Of a stretch of 64,000 nt of DNA, positions 27,149 to 36,069 are shown piece after piece; position 1 is the first letter of the stretch; the number at the start of each line of letters is the position of its first letter. Under the pieces are notes generated by a model. That model saw only the letters and a list, made by a program, of their open reading frames with translations, was not told where the DNA came from and searched no databases. Both the position numbers and the translations under genes were made by a program. Origin of the DNA: Terribacillus saccharophilus (GTDB lineage: Bacteria; Bacillota; Bacilli; Bacillales; Amphibacillaceae); contig NZ_NPBD01000007.1 in assembly GCF_002272745.1 (NCBI RefSeq), positions 964,597-1,028,596 of the forward strand, in the 5' to 3' direction.

Positions 27149-27949
27149 ATGGATAAAATGACGGCAGCATGGCTGGAAGGATACTTGGAGGAGCCAATCA
27201 GACGAGTGAAAAACGTCCATACTGGATGGGATCATGATGTGTATATACTGAATGACAGCTGGGTATTACGAGTCCGCAAAAAAGCTATGACAGTCAACCG
27301 GGAAGAGGAGAAGTTACTTAAGGATTTGCAGATCAAAACAAATATTGCGCTGCCGAAATATACCATCTGTATGACTGCGGAGGGTAATGAAGCGATGCTT
27401 TACCCATACATACCGGGTCATCCGATTTCTGCAAACATGTCAGATGTATCACTTGAAAATGTCGCGAGTCAGCTAGGAGCCTTTCTCACAAGACTCCACC
27501 AACTGGACGTCACCAGTTACAGTTTGCCAAAAAGAGACAAATCATATTATGATGCACTTTATCAAAAAATAAGAAGCTTTTATCCAGAATTACCTGCTTT
27601 CATCATTCATCACACGGAGAGATTGTTTGCTGAACTGCAGCCAGATTGTACAGCTGTTGTCCATGGAGATTTAAGGTCAGCGCATATATTGTGGGAGGAA
27701 TCGACTTCTCAGGTCGGAATAATCGATTTCAGTGATATGCATGTAGGTGATCCAGCCATTGATTTTGCTGGAATCAGACAGATAAGCTCGGATTTCTTGA
27801 AACAAGTACTGTGTAATTATGAAGCTGCCGATAAGGAAGCAATCTTTCAGCGAGCAGACCAACTAGCAAAATTAGTACTGTATTATGAGCTGATTGAATA
27901 TGGACCAAGCTGCAAGCTGGCAGCCGAAATGGAGCGCCAATTTATGTGA
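27149..27949 (+). CDS. Phosphotransferase-fold protein (APH/choline kinase-like)
   Basis: 266 residues of the APH family. Catalytic loop HGDLRSAHIL keeps the Asp but has His where Asn is common, a variant also seen in APH(2'')-like branches; DFSDMHVGDPAIDFA carries the Mg-binding Asp. GGAGGGGCAGAG precedes the ATG. The natural substrate is unknown and resistance cannot be inferred. Neighbour yugO is divergent. Confidence 0.8.
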   Translation: MDKMTAAWLEGYLEEPIRRVKNVHTGWDHDVYILNDSWVLRVRKKAMTVNREEEKLLKDLQIKTNIALPKYTICMTAEGNEAMLYPYIPGHPISANMSDVSLENVASQLGAFLTRLHQLDVTSYSLPKRDKSYYDALYQKIRSFYPELPAFIIHHTERLFAELQPDCTAVVHGDLRSAHILWEESTSQVGIIDFSDMHVGDPAIDFAGIRQISSDFLKQVLCNYEAADKEAIFQRADQLAKLVLYYELIEYGPSCKLAAEMERQFM

Positions 27950-27999
27950 TATGGAAGAGGTGTGACACATTTCTTGCTGTGTAAAATCTGCTAAACAAA

Positions 28000-28024
28000 A
28001 AAACATCCGTAATGGATGTTTTTA
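28000..28024 (-). terminator. Terminator of the thioredoxin-fold gene
   Basis: AAACATCC and GGATGTTT pair on the minus strand, followed by TTTTTGTTTAG. Confidence 0.8.
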
Positions 28025-28579
28025 TGCTTCTTCAAGGCCTCTTTTCAGACTTGCATAAACGCGCTGCCAGAAGTCTGTATTGTCACGATATGATTTTGTA
28101 ATGAAAGTGAGCATCTGGTTACGTTTTTCCTCATATTCAGGTGCATCCTTATCTGGAAGATTGCTGAATGATTCATCGATATACACTTGCAGTTCAGGAG
28201 CGCGCGGACCCCATTTCGCAACTTCATCACCATTTTGGTTGATAAAGATGATGATCGGAATGGAACGGCTTTTCCCATTAGTCAGATATTGATCCATAAG
28301 TTCCAAGTTCTCATCACGATGAAGGATGCGGACATCAATTGCTCCAGCCTGTGCGATGTGATAAAAAATCGGCAGATTCAGCATGGCATCTCCGCACCAG
28401 TCTTCTGTCAATACGATAGCACGCAGTTTCTGAGTACGCAGTGTGTTGAAAAATTCAGTATCAGCTGGAAGCTCGTAATGATCGTAGATATGCATAGTAT
28501 TTTCTTTATGAGTTTGCATGGAATCCAAATATGCGTCGATATTTATTCCTTTTTCAAACCATTCGTTTAATGTCGTCAT
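28022..28579 (-). CDS. Thioredoxin-fold protein with a single-Cys WCGD motif
   Basis: 185 residues. RAIVLTEDWCGDAMLNLP occupies the place of the thioredoxin active site, but the second Cys is absent, so it is not a normal dithiol reductase. A helical N-terminal extension and a SRSIPIIIFIN strand with cis-Pro are present. Family members are found across Bacillaceae with unknown role. The start is placed at 28579 after AAGGATGAGACAC. Confidence 0.75.
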   Translation of the reverse strand: MTTLNEWFEKGINIDAYLDSMQTHKENTMHIYDHYELPADTEFFNTLRTQKLRAIVLTEDWCGDAMLNLPIFYHIAQAGAIDVRILHRDENLELMDQYLTNGKSRSIPIIIFINQNGDEVAKWGPRAPELQVYIDESFSNLPDKDAPEYEEKRNQMLTFITKSYRDNTDFWQRVYASLKRGLEEA

Positions 28580-28690
28580 GTGTCTCATCCTTTCTGATGT
28601 TTAGTTTACCCGAGCGGTAGGATAAACTAAACAAATAAGCCTCTGTTTATGCTACAGTGATAAAAGACTACATATAAAGGCGGAATACAT

Positions 28691-29749
28691 ATGCAACTAG
28701 ATAATCAGGAATTTTTAATGGAATTACTACGGACGGCATCTCCGTCCAGCTATGAAATGGATATACAAAAAAAGTGGATGAAGGAATATGCTCCATACGC
28801 AGATGAGATGCGTACTGATGTGTCAGGTAATGCTATTGCAGTCGTAAATCCAGATGCAGAGTTCAAAGTTCTTCTTGCTGGGCATTGTGATGAAATCGCA
28901 ATGGTCGTCACCGGAATTGACGCGAATGGTTTCCTGCAGATTGATGAAATGGGACGCTTTAATGCAAAAGCAGCATTGGGTATGACTGTACAGGTCCTAG
29001 GTTATAACAAGACGATCCCGGGTGTAGTCGGTGTGAATGCGATGCATCTAGGAGGAGTGAAGGGTGACTTTGAACTGCCGGATCTGTATATTGATTGCGG
29101 AGCAAAGTCCAAACAGGAAATGGAGCAATACGTACAAGTGGGTGACTTAATCGTCTACCAACGGCAGCCATCAGTGCTGATGGATCGTTATTTGACTGGA
29201 CGAGGTTTGGATAACCGTACAGGTTCATTCATCGTAGGAGAAGTTGTCCGCCGGCTTAAGAAAGAGAATGTTAATGTTGGCGTATATGCAGTCAGCACAG
29301 TGAACGAAGAAACAAATATGGGTGGAGCGTATTTCGCAGCAGCTGGTATTCAGCCAGATTTAGCGATTGCATGTGACGTTACATTTGCAACTGATCATCC
29401 AGGTGTCAACAAACGGAAAGCAGTGGACGTTAGCTTGGACGGAGGTCCTGTGTTGGCTAAAGGTGCACCGATCAACCGAAAAGCGAATATCTTGCTGGAG
29501 CAAGCAGCGAAGGAACTAGACATTCCGCTGCAATATGAACTGACACCAAGGGCTACTGGAACCGATGCCGATAAGATGCGTTATTCAGGTAAAGGTGTAT
29601 CGACAGCGCTAGTATCCTTGCCGCTTCGCTATATGCACTCCCCGGTAGAAACTGTCAGTCTGGAGGTGATTCAGCAGGAGATTGATCTTTTGGTAAAATT
29701 CCTGGCAAACCTGACAGGCGAAGAAAGCTTGAATCCATTGGATCTATAA
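28691..29749 (+). CDS. M42-family metallopeptidase
   Basis: 352 residues. Metal ligands and the catalytic region are visible: AGHCDEIA, RGLDNRTG, TVNEETNMGG, CDVTFATD and YMHSPVETV. These tetrahedral aminopeptidases or glutamyl aminopeptidases trim cytosolic peptides. AAGGCGGAATAC precedes the ATG. Monocistronic. Confidence 0.9.
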   Translation: MQLDNQEFLMELLRTASPSSYEMDIQKKWMKEYAPYADEMRTDVSGNAIAVVNPDAEFKVLLAGHCDEIAMVVTGIDANGFLQIDEMGRFNAKAALGMTVQVLGYNKTIPGVVGVNAMHLGGVKGDFELPDLYIDCGAKSKQEMEQYVQVGDLIVYQRQPSVLMDRYLTGRGLDNRTGSFIVGEVVRRLKKENVNVGVYAVSTVNEETNMGGAYFAAAGIQPDLAIACDVTFATDHPGVNKRKAVDVSLDGGPVLAKGAPINRKANILLEQAAKELDIPLQYELTPRATGTDADKMRYSGKGVSTALVSLPLRYMHSPVETVSLEVIQQEIDLLVKFLANLTGEESLNPLDL

Positions 29750-29758
29750 GCATAAGGG

Positions 29759-29786
29759 TTGCAAATGCACAGAAAGCAGTTATAAT
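29759..29786 (+). promoter_or_regulatory. Promoter of the FMN riboswitch/ribU transcript
   Basis: TTGCAA at 29759-29764, 16-base spacer, TATAAT at 29781-29786. Confidence 0.65.
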
Positions 29787-29810
29787 ATAATAACAAAACT
29801 AAATCGATTC

Positions 29811-29953
29811 TATCTTCGGGGCAGGGTGCAATTCCCGACCGACGGTGACAGCAAGGAAAACAATGCTGAAGTCCGTGACCCGCAGAACTTAGTTCTGCGG
29901 CTGATCCGGTGCAAGTCCGGGACCGACAGTGAAAGTCTGGATGGGAGAAGATA
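29811..29953 (+). ncRNA. FMN riboswitch (RFN element) controlling ribU
   Basis: The RFN core is intact: GGGGCAGGGTGCAATTCCCG, then GACCGACGGTGACAGC, the CCGTGACCCGC arm, a variable hairpin (GCAGAACTTAGTTCTGC), GATCCGGTGCAAGTCCGG and GACCGACAGTGAAAGTC, ending GGATGGGAGAAGATA. P1 is TATCTTC (29811-29817) with GAAGATA (29947-29953). A terminator at 30044-30076 precedes ribU, so FMN should cause early termination. Confidence 0.95.
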
Positions 29954-30043
29954 CGAAGCAGAAGAGGGATGCCGAACGGGCTATCCTTGTTTCCATACGA
30001 TATTCGTATGTATAACATCTTCATGCTTATTTGCGTATATTCC

Positions 30044-30076
30044 AAGCCCCAGAGCGTTATGCTCCGGGGCTTTTTA
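30044..30076 (+). terminator. Riboswitch-controlled terminator before ribU
   Basis: AAGCCCCAGAGC and GCTCCGGGGCTT pair (one mismatch) and a T run follows. Confidence 0.88.
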
Positions 30077-30145
30077 ACGTAGATAGGCTGCTTCCCCTTC
30101 ATCAAGAGTTAGAATCGATAAACAAGATGAAGGAGGAGAACGATT

Positions 30146-30724
30146 ATGCGTTCATCCAAGTTAACAAAATCAATCACTTTCGCTTTACTGGGAGCGATCA
30201 GCATGGTGCTTATGCTGCTAAATTTCCCGCTTCCATTCTTGCCGCCTTACTTGAAGATAGACTTCAGTGAGATTCCAGTACTAATTGCAGCACTGCTGTT
30301 TTCACCGCTTGCAGGTGTTGCTGTCGAAGCGATCAAGAACTTATTATATCTTATCTTTACAGGAGCTGGAGACCCGGTAGGTGTCGTAGCGAATTTCCTG
30401 GCAGGCATGCTTTTCGTAATGCCGGTTGCATACTTTTATCATAAATTTAAAGCAGGCAAAAAAACACTCGTGTCAGGATTGGCTACAGGTACAGTTACCA
30501 TGGCTGTCGGAATGGGTGTACTAAATTATTTTGTTGTCCTGCCATTATATAGCATTTTCCTGGGTTCTCCTGTCCTAAGCGCTGATGCGAAATGGGCAGC
30601 AGTCGTTGCTGGTATCCTGCCATTCAACCTTTTGAAAGGTATCATCATAGCAATCGTCTTCGTACCGCTATTTGCAAAACTGAAACCTTGGTTCGCGAAA
30701 CGCAAAAGAACAGCTGCAGCATAA
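30146..30724 (+). CDS. ribU: Riboflavin ECF transporter S component
   Basis: 192 residues with six helices. The N-terminal MLLNFPLPFLPPYLKIDFSE region, SPLAGVAVEAIKNLLYL and the GDPVGVVANFLAG loop match RibU (YpaA/FmnP). It captures riboflavin and works with the EcfAAT module, which is not in this window. GGAGGAG precedes the ATG. Regulation by the FMN riboswitch confirms the substrate. Confidence 0.94.
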   Translation: MRSSKLTKSITFALLGAISMVLMLLNFPLPFLPPYLKIDFSEIPVLIAALLFSPLAGVAVEAIKNLLYLIFTGAGDPVGVVANFLAGMLFVMPVAYFYHKFKAGKKTLVSGLATGTVTMAVGMGVLNYFVVLPLYSIFLGSPVLSADAKWAAVVAGILPFNLLKGIIIAIVFVPLFAKLKPWFAKRKRTAAA

Positions 30725-30726
30725 GA

Positions 30727-30752
30727 AAAGCTCCCGATTCGGGAGCTTTTTT
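30727..30752 (+). terminator. Terminator of ribU
   Basis: AAAAGCTCCCG and CGGGAGCTTTT pair, then T residues. Confidence 0.9.
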
Positions 30753-30772
30753 ATATGACTAAAAAACAGTTG

Positions 30773-30801
30773 TTGCAAAGTAAGATAGTCCATGCTACAA
30801 T
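30773..30801 (+). promoter_or_regulatory. Promoter of a candidate small RNA
   Basis: TTGCAA at 30773-30778, exactly 17 bases, TACAAT at 30796-30801. No protein start with a ribosome-binding site follows. Confidence 0.6.
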
Positions 30802-30806
30802 ATTCT

Positions 30807-30921
30807 AGCGATGAGCTGAATTGCATAAGTCGGTAAAGCGCGTCTTAGACACGTGTGGATGTGGCCACATGGCTTTACACGCCGCAATCAACAAAGGCAC
30901 CCTGCGAGGGTGCCTTTTCTT
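30807..30921 (+). ncRNA. Candidate structured small RNA
   Basis: About 115 bases between a good promoter and a perfect terminator. Nested complementary segments are ATTGC (30820-30824) with GCAAT (30884-30888) and GTAAAGC (30833-30839) with GCTTTAC (30872-30878). Inside lie GTCTTAGAC and a 12-base palindrome ATGTGGCCACAT (30859-30870) that could form a loop-loop or dimer contact. The 3-prime end is an 11-bp terminator. I do not recognise a known RNA family. A frame running through it has no ribosome-binding site. Alternatives are a leader of no gene or a chance fold. Confidence 0.55.
30893..30921. terminator. Bidirectional terminator (small RNA and yteA-like gene)
   Basis: AAAGGCACCCT and AGGGTGCCTTT form a perfect 11-bp stem with a GCG loop; TTTTCTT follows on the plus strand. 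Confidence 0.92.
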
Positions 30922-30931
30922 ATGCACTTTT

Positions 30932-31315
30932 TTAAGCTCTTCTTGCTTCTTCAACTTCAGCTTGTTCTTCTACAAGCAAACGGGCAGTAGGTTCAGCCTT
31001 TAGCCGTTCCTCTGGAATAGGTTCGCCGGATTTCTCGCTTACTCCATAAGTGCCTTCTTCAATTCGATCTAGTGCATCCTCAATATCGCGAAGACGTTCG
31101 CGTGCTGCTTCTTTTAGTGTTTCAGCTGTTTCGCGATCATGCATTTCTGTGCCAAGGTCGCCTGGATGATTGACAATTGTCGAAAGCTCGCCAGTAGAAT
31201 CATTAGGGAATTCTTTAGCGCTGTTATAACTATCGTTTCCTTTAATTTGTTCCTCTGCTTCTTCCTTCATCGCAAGCAATTGATTACGGAAATAATCCAA
31301 TTTATTTTTATCCAT
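30932..31315 (-). CDS. yteA: DksA/TraR-like protein, YteA family
   Basis: 127 residues with a long helical N-terminal part and a DksA-like C-terminus, RIEEGTYGVSEKSGEPIPEERLKAEPTA. The four zinc cysteines of classic DksA/TraR are absent (Val, Ser and others in their place), as in several YteA relatives tied to sporulation. AAAGGAGATGG precedes the ATG at 31315. Lies 16 bases after the menI-like gene. Confidence 0.82.
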   Translation of the reverse strand: MDKNKLDYFRNQLLAMKEEAEEQIKGNDSYNSAKEFPNDSTGELSTIVNHPGDLGTEMHDRETAETLKEAARERLRDIEDALDRIEEGTYGVSEKSGEPIPEERLKAEPTARLLVEEQAEVEEARRA

Positions 31316-31331
31316 TTTCAATCCATCTCCT

Positions 31332-31718
31332 TTATTGCCTTCTCGTTTTAACGGCCAGCGTACAGCGGGCGATACAGAGCAGGTCCTCATTCTCATCAGA
31401 AATGGATATTTGCCATACCATCGTCGATTTTCCAACATGAATCGGAGAAGCGACTGCAGTTACGATGCCAGATCGAACACTGCGAATATGGTTTGCGTTG
31501 ATCTCCAGGCCAAACACGTTCTGTGTTGCGGGATCTGCATGCAGGTTGCCTCCGATACTTGCAGCTGTTTCTGCCAGAGCTACGCTGGCACCGCCGTGCA
31601 AGAAACCCATTGGTTGTCTGTTATGCGGTCCGACAGGCATCTCCATCACAACCTGATCCTTATTTGCTTCGACCACCCGCATTTGCAGCTGCTCCATTAA
31701 TGTATTTGAGAAGTTCAT
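31332..31718 (-). CDS. menI: Hotdog-fold thioesterase, likely DHNA-CoA hydrolase
   Basis: 128 residues of the PaaI-type hotdog family. The catalytic region MGFLHGGASVALAETAAS contains the HGG and the acidic residue of the family. Next to menA and the men operon, the likely job is hydrolysis of 1,4-dihydroxy-2-naphthoyl-CoA, the step before MenA. The assignment is by context and family; other acyl-CoA substrates are possible. Confidence 0.75.
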   Translation of the reverse strand: MNFSNTLMEQLQMRVVEANKDQVVMEMPVGPHNRQPMGFLHGGASVALAETAASIGGNLHADPATQNVFGLEINANHIRSVRSGIVTAVASPIHVGKSTMVWQISISDENEDLLCIARCTLAVKTRRQ

Positions 31719-31780
31719 AATAGTAACCTGCTTTCTGTATGTAATGTATTTCCCGTACTAGTATGTATTAAACCTATATA

Positions 31781-31804
31781 AAAAAGCGGGCTGGATGCCC
31801 GCTT
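31781..31804 (-). terminator. Terminator of menA
   Basis: AAGCGGGC and GCCCGCTT pair on the minus strand, followed by TTTTTATATAGG. Confidence 0.85.
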
Positions 31805-31810
31805 CTAAAG

Positions 31811-32758
31811 TTAGAATGAAAGTGGTACGAATTGCTGGATCAGTAAAGCGATCACAAGCAAAAGACCATAAATCGTATTTGTTTGTCCTGTTGCCTTCAT
31901 CGCAGGCATCATCTCAAGCGGCATTGTCTTGCCAATGAAACCACGGTAAGCATCACGAGCTTTCTTAATACTCAAGAATGTGATGGCCGCCCAAATTGGA
32001 AGTAATCCTACAGCGATGAATACAGCAGTGATTACATAGCTGGCAATAAAACAAATCCCAAGGAAGGTAACACCTTTTTTACGGCCAAGCAGAATAGCAA
32101 CTGTTCTTCTGCCGTTTACTTTGTCACCGTCATGGTCGCGCAGGTTATTGGCGAAATTGATACACGCAATGAAGATAGTCACTGGAATACTGATCAATAC
32201 GACATTACCGGTAAGTGTTAATGTCTGGATGTAATACGTGATGCAAATGATTATGGCACCCATGAAAACTCCAGATGTTAATTCCCCAAAAGGTGTATAG
32301 GAAATCGGATAAGGACCTCCTGTATACAAATAACCGCAAAGCATACATGCTAGTCCAATTAATGCGATATACCAGCTGGATTCCATGCAAATATAAACGC
32401 CTAATAGCATGCTGATAGCATAGAAAGTCAATGCTAGTGACAAAACGGTTTTCGGCTTGATACCGTCGCGTACGATCGTACCGCCAATTCCAACAGACTG
32501 CTCATTATCCAGTCCGCGGACAAAGTCATAGTACTCATTGAACATATTCGTCGCACATTGGATCAGCATACATGCAAGCAGCATAGCTCCGAAAAGGAGC
32601 CAGTTGATCTTGCCATCCAATGCAGCGAGCATCGTTCCTATAAAGACAGGCACGAAGGAAGCTGTCAAAGTATGAGGACGCATCAGGCGCCACCAAATTT
32701 GGAAGCCTTCGCGCTCATTAAGTGCTTGTCGCACGTTATCGTTCCCGATAGATTGCAT
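31811..32758 (-). CDS. menA: 1,4-dihydroxy-2-naphthoate prenyltransferase
   Basis: 315 residues, eight to nine helices, UbiA superfamily. The first acidic motif is NMFNEYYDFVRGLD and the second NNLRDHDGDKVNGRRT. It attaches the isoprenoid tail to DHNA in the membrane. AAGGAGAG precedes the ATG at 32758. Divergent from menF, so the shared 210-base region carries both promoters. Confidence 0.93.
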   Translation of the reverse strand: MQSIGNDNVRQALNEREGFQIWWRLMRPHTLTASFVPVFIGTMLAALDGKINWLLFGAMLLACMLIQCATNMFNEYYDFVRGLDNEQSVGIGGTIVRDGIKPKTVLSLALTFYAISMLLGVYICMESSWYIALIGLACMLCGYLYTGGPYPISYTPFGELTSGVFMGAIIICITYYIQTLTLTGNVVLISIPVTIFIACINFANNLRDHDGDKVNGRRTVAILLGRKKGVTFLGICFIASYVITAVFIAVGLLPIWAAITFLSIKKARDAYRGFIGKTMPLEMMPAMKATGQTNTIYGLLLVIALLIQQFVPLSF

Positions 32759-32971
32759 AATACTTTCTCTCCTTAAAAATGCAGGGCATTATATCATATT
32801 AATTTTAGGGAAACAAAGATAGCCTGTCAACGTTAATTGCTTACTTAAAATAAGTTATCAAGTGCTACTCCTTGTTTATCGGCGAAAAAGGGAATAGAAT
32901 AGGGAAGGACATCAGAAAATGAACGTAAATGAACTTTAATTGTCCTTGCAGTAATGTGGAGGTCGGAAAAT

Positions 32972-34327
32972 ATGATTCAACAATATAAGACAGATTTCGA
33001 GTCTTTTCTTCGTAAAGCTGCTGATAAGCAGAAACAGCAAATACTGGTCAGCTGGACTGAGAAAGTCGGAGCGATAGATCCTCTCCGTTTCTTTGCTAAT
33101 GGTTCTTCTTTAGAAGGAAACCGCCATTTCTGGTACAGCCAAAAAGATGATCTTTACTTGGTTGGTGCAGGACCGGCAATATTGGATATGCGTACTGCTG
33201 ATGAATGGGAGTATGTTATAGAAAGTGCAGTTGTTCACAATCTTTCTTTGAGAGCTGGAACAGGCCCTGTTGCTTTCAGTGGAATGAACTTTCAGCAGGA
33301 GCGTGAACGTGAACTGTGGCAGGACTTTCCTGATACACAATATCGCATACCTGCTTTTACTTTGACCAAAACGGAGAAAGAATATTATGTAACAATCAAT
33401 CAGTTAGTGGATGGTTCGAATATAGAGAGTCAAATCACTAGTATATTTGGGCAGCTCGAGCAGCTGTTCGCTGAAAAAGATTTTCCTTCGCTGCAGACGG
33501 AGCTCATTAGTAAGGAAGAGCTGGAGTCACAAGCGTGGAAGCGATTAGTAAAAGAAGCAACGGACACAATAAAGTCGACTGAATTGGATAAAGTCGTGCT
33601 GGCACGGGCAATGAAACTTGAATTTGAAGAGAGGCTTCACGCAGCTGGTGTGCTGCGGAATTTGCTGGATACCCAAAAGGACAGTTTTATTTTTGCTGTC
33701 GAAAATGGCTCATCGTGTTTCCTTGGGGCAACGCCGGAGCGTCTAGTGCGTGTTGAGTCTGGCATACTGCATACAAGCTGTGTCGCAGGAACTGCTCCGC
33801 GCGGTAAGAACGAGACAGACGATCAAATTATCGGAGATGCGCTGTTACAAGATAGTAAAAATCGTGAAGAACATCAATACGTTGTAAAAATGATTACAGA
33901 TGTAATCAGTAAATACAGCAAGGACTTACTTCTGCCTGATGGACCACAGCTATTGAAACTACGGCAGCTTCAGCACTTGCATACTCCGGTTTCTGCCACA
34001 CTCTTGCCTGGAGCTTCTCTGCAGCAGATTGTACAGGAACTGCATCCAACACCTGCGTTAGGCGGTTTGCCTAAGCAGGAAGCTTTGGATTTCATTGAAC
34101 AAAAAGAACCGCTTGAACGAGGCTGGTACGGTGCGCCGGTAGGCTGGATGGACAGCTATCGTAATGGTGATACTGCCGTTGCCATCCGTTCTGGTTTGCT
34201 GGACGGGAAGCAGGCTGTGTTGTTTGCAGGCTGCGGTGTCGTGAAGGATTCGGATCCAGATATGGAATTCGAAGAGACGGCAATCAAATTCCGTCCAATG
34301 CTGGAAGCTTTGGAGGTATCAGAATGA
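32972..34327 (+). CDS. menF: Isochorismate synthase
   Basis: 451 residues of the chorismate-binding family. ELDKVVLARAM, FLGATPERLVRVE, TSCVAGTAPRG, HQYVVKMI and HPTPALGGLPKQEAL are characteristic. It converts chorismate to isochorismate for menaquinone. TGGAGGT lies upstream of the ATG at 32972. Its stop overlaps the menD start by four bases. Confidence 0.93.
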   Translation: MIQQYKTDFESFLRKAADKQKQQILVSWTEKVGAIDPLRFFANGSSLEGNRHFWYSQKDDLYLVGAGPAILDMRTADEWEYVIESAVVHNLSLRAGTGPVAFSGMNFQQERERELWQDFPDTQYRIPAFTLTKTEKEYYVTINQLVDGSNIESQITSIFGQLEQLFAEKDFPSLQTELISKEELESQAWKRLVKEATDTIKSTELDKVVLARAMKLEFEERLHAAGVLRNLLDTQKDSFIFAVENGSSCFLGATPERLVRVESGILHTSCVAGTAPRGKNETDDQIIGDALLQDSKNREEHQYVVKMITDVISKYSKDLLLPDGPQLLKLRQLQHLHTPVSATLLPGASLQQIVQELHPTPALGGLPKQEALDFIEQKEPLERGWYGAPVGWMDSYRNGDTAVAIRSGLLDGKQAVLFAGCGVVKDSDPDMEFEETAIKFRPMLEALEVSE

Positions 34328-36069
34328 GTCATATAGAAACATTGACCAAATATGTCGGACATTTTGTGGATGCACTTTGGCGAAACGGTGTGGAGCAGGT
34401 CGTAATTTCACCTGGATCTCGTTCCACTCCGCTAGCCCTTATGATGACAGAGCATCCGCAAATGAAACAATGGGTGAATTTGGATGAGCGATCTGCTGCA
34501 TTCTTTGCGCTTGGTCTTGCGAAGGAAAGTCAAAAACCAGTGGCGCTTGTTTGTACATCAGGAACTGCAGCAGCGAACTATATGCCTGCTGTTGTCGAGG
34601 CTTTTTACAGTCGCATCCCTTTGATTCTTTTGACAGCCGATCGCCCGCATGAACTGCGGGATGTAGGTGCGCCGCAAGCCATCAATCAAATTCAGATGTA
34701 CGGCGGCTTCGTCAAATGGTTCCATGAGATGATGCTTCCGGAAGCGAATCCGGCAGCACTGCGATATGTACAGCAGCAAGCAAGCAGAGCGATGCAGCAG
34801 GCGTTGGAAGGAAATCCAGGCCCAGTGCATCTCAATTTTCCGTTTCGGGAGCCGCTTACGCCTGATTTTACCATTGAGAATATTTGGTCCTCAGGAGAAA
34901 ACGCAGCAAAGCCTGCTTTATATGGTTCAGCACAATTGGATGCAAACCATGTACAGCAGCTTGTCGAAATTCTTGAAACCTCTAAAAAAGGCTTGATCGT
35001 AGTCGGCCCTCAGGAGGATAAGGAATTTGCGAATGCAGTTGTTCACTTTGCAGAGAAGTGGCAGCTGCCAATATTGGCAGATCCGTTATCACAATTGCGA
35101 AGTGGAGCACATGTGAAGGATGTTATTATTGAAACATATGATACGATCCTAAAATCGGAATCTGTGCGTTCGAAACTGCAGCCGGACTTTATTATTCGGT
35201 TTGGCGCAATGCCTGTTTCCAAACCGTATCTATTTCTTATGAAAGAATATACCGGCAATAAACATATTGTCGTAGAGAAACACGCAGGCTATCGTGAACC
35301 AGTCGGTGTGGACACACAATTTATCTATGCTGATCCGACTATGCTTTGCGAGTCGCTAGCATCAATTCCTGTCACTAAGCCAGAAACATGGCTGCCAACA
35401 TGGCAGGAAATGAACCGAATTGCCCAAGAAGTATTGCATGATGATATAGAAAGTAAAGAGCTGACTGAGGGAATAGCTGTACAGGACATGCTTCGTGAAA
35501 CACCGGAAGACAGTAATGTATTCGTTGGTAACAGTATGCCTATCCGCGATTTGGATAGCTTCTTCTTTGCAACAGATAAACAAATCCAGCCATGGTGCAA
35601 CCGTGGAACAAATGGAATCGATGGTGTTGTTTCAACAGCACTGGGTGTTGCAGCCGGCGGTAAACGCACCACACTCGTAATCGGAGATCTTTCCTTCTAT
35701 CACGATATGAACGGGCTGATGCTAGGCCGCAACTACGGCCTCGATCTCACTATTATTGTGATCAATAACAATGGAGGAGGCATTTTCTCCTTCCTGCCGC
35801 AAGCCCAAGAGGCAGCTCATTTCGAGGCTCTTTTCGGTACTCCAACGAACTTGGATTTCGCGCATACAGCTGGACTATATCAGCTGCCTTATACACTGGC
35901 AGATAATCGTACAGCATTTTCCGATGCTTTGCAGGAAAGTTATAATAGAAAAGGAATGCATATCATTGAGGTGCGTACCGAGCGGGATGCTAATGTCAGC
36001 TGGCACCGTGAAAAATGGCAGAAAGCCGAGAGGCAGCTGCTAGATTATTTGGATGCTAGTCATGCCTAA
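34324..36069 (+). CDS. menD: SEPHCHC synthase
   Basis: 581 residues, ThDP-dependent. VISPGSRSTPLAL at the N-terminus, DERSAAFFALGLA, the ThDP motif GDLSFYHDMNGL and NNNGGGIFSFL are present. It adds a succinyl-semialdehyde carbanion from 2-oxoglutarate to isochorismate. Overlaps both menF and menH. Confidence 0.95.
   Translation: MSHIETLTKYVGHFVDALWRNGVEQVVISPGSRSTPLALMMTEHPQMKQWVNLDERSAAFFALGLAKESQKPVALVCTSGTAAANYMPAVVEAFYSRIPLILLTADRPHELRDVGAPQAINQIQMYGGFVKWFHEMMLPEANPAALRYVQQQASRAMQQALEGNPGPVHLNFPFREPLTPDFTIENIWSSGENAAKPALYGSAQLDANHVQQLVEILETSKKGLIVVGPQEDKEFANAVVHFAEKWQLPILADPLSQLRSGAHVKDVIIETYDTILKSESVRSKLQPDFIIRFGAMPVSKPYLFLMKEYTGNKHIVVEKHAGYREPVGVDTQFIYADPTMLCESLASIPVTKPETWLPTWQEMNRIAQEVLHDDIESKELTEGIAVQDMLRETPEDSNVFVGNSMPIRDLDSFFFATDKQIQPWCNRGTNGIDGVVSTALGVAAGGKRTTLVIGDLSFYHDMNGLMLGRNYGLDLTIIVINNNGGGIFSFLPQAQEAAHFEALFGTPTNLDFAHTAGLYQLPYTLADNRTAFSDALQESYNRKGMHIIEVRTERDANVSWHREKWQKAERQLLDYLDASHA

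Noticed and set aside
27149..27949. Aminoglycoside resistance gene
   Set aside because: The fold is APH-like, but this large family has many housekeeping members, and nothing nearby suggests resistance.
29826..30077. Protein frame across the FMN riboswitch
   Set aside because: It lies entirely in the conserved RNA aptamer and terminator and has no ribosome-binding site.
30821..31003. Protein frame across the candidate small RNA
   Set aside because: No ribosome-binding site, and it runs through a terminator into the antisense of the yteA-like gene.
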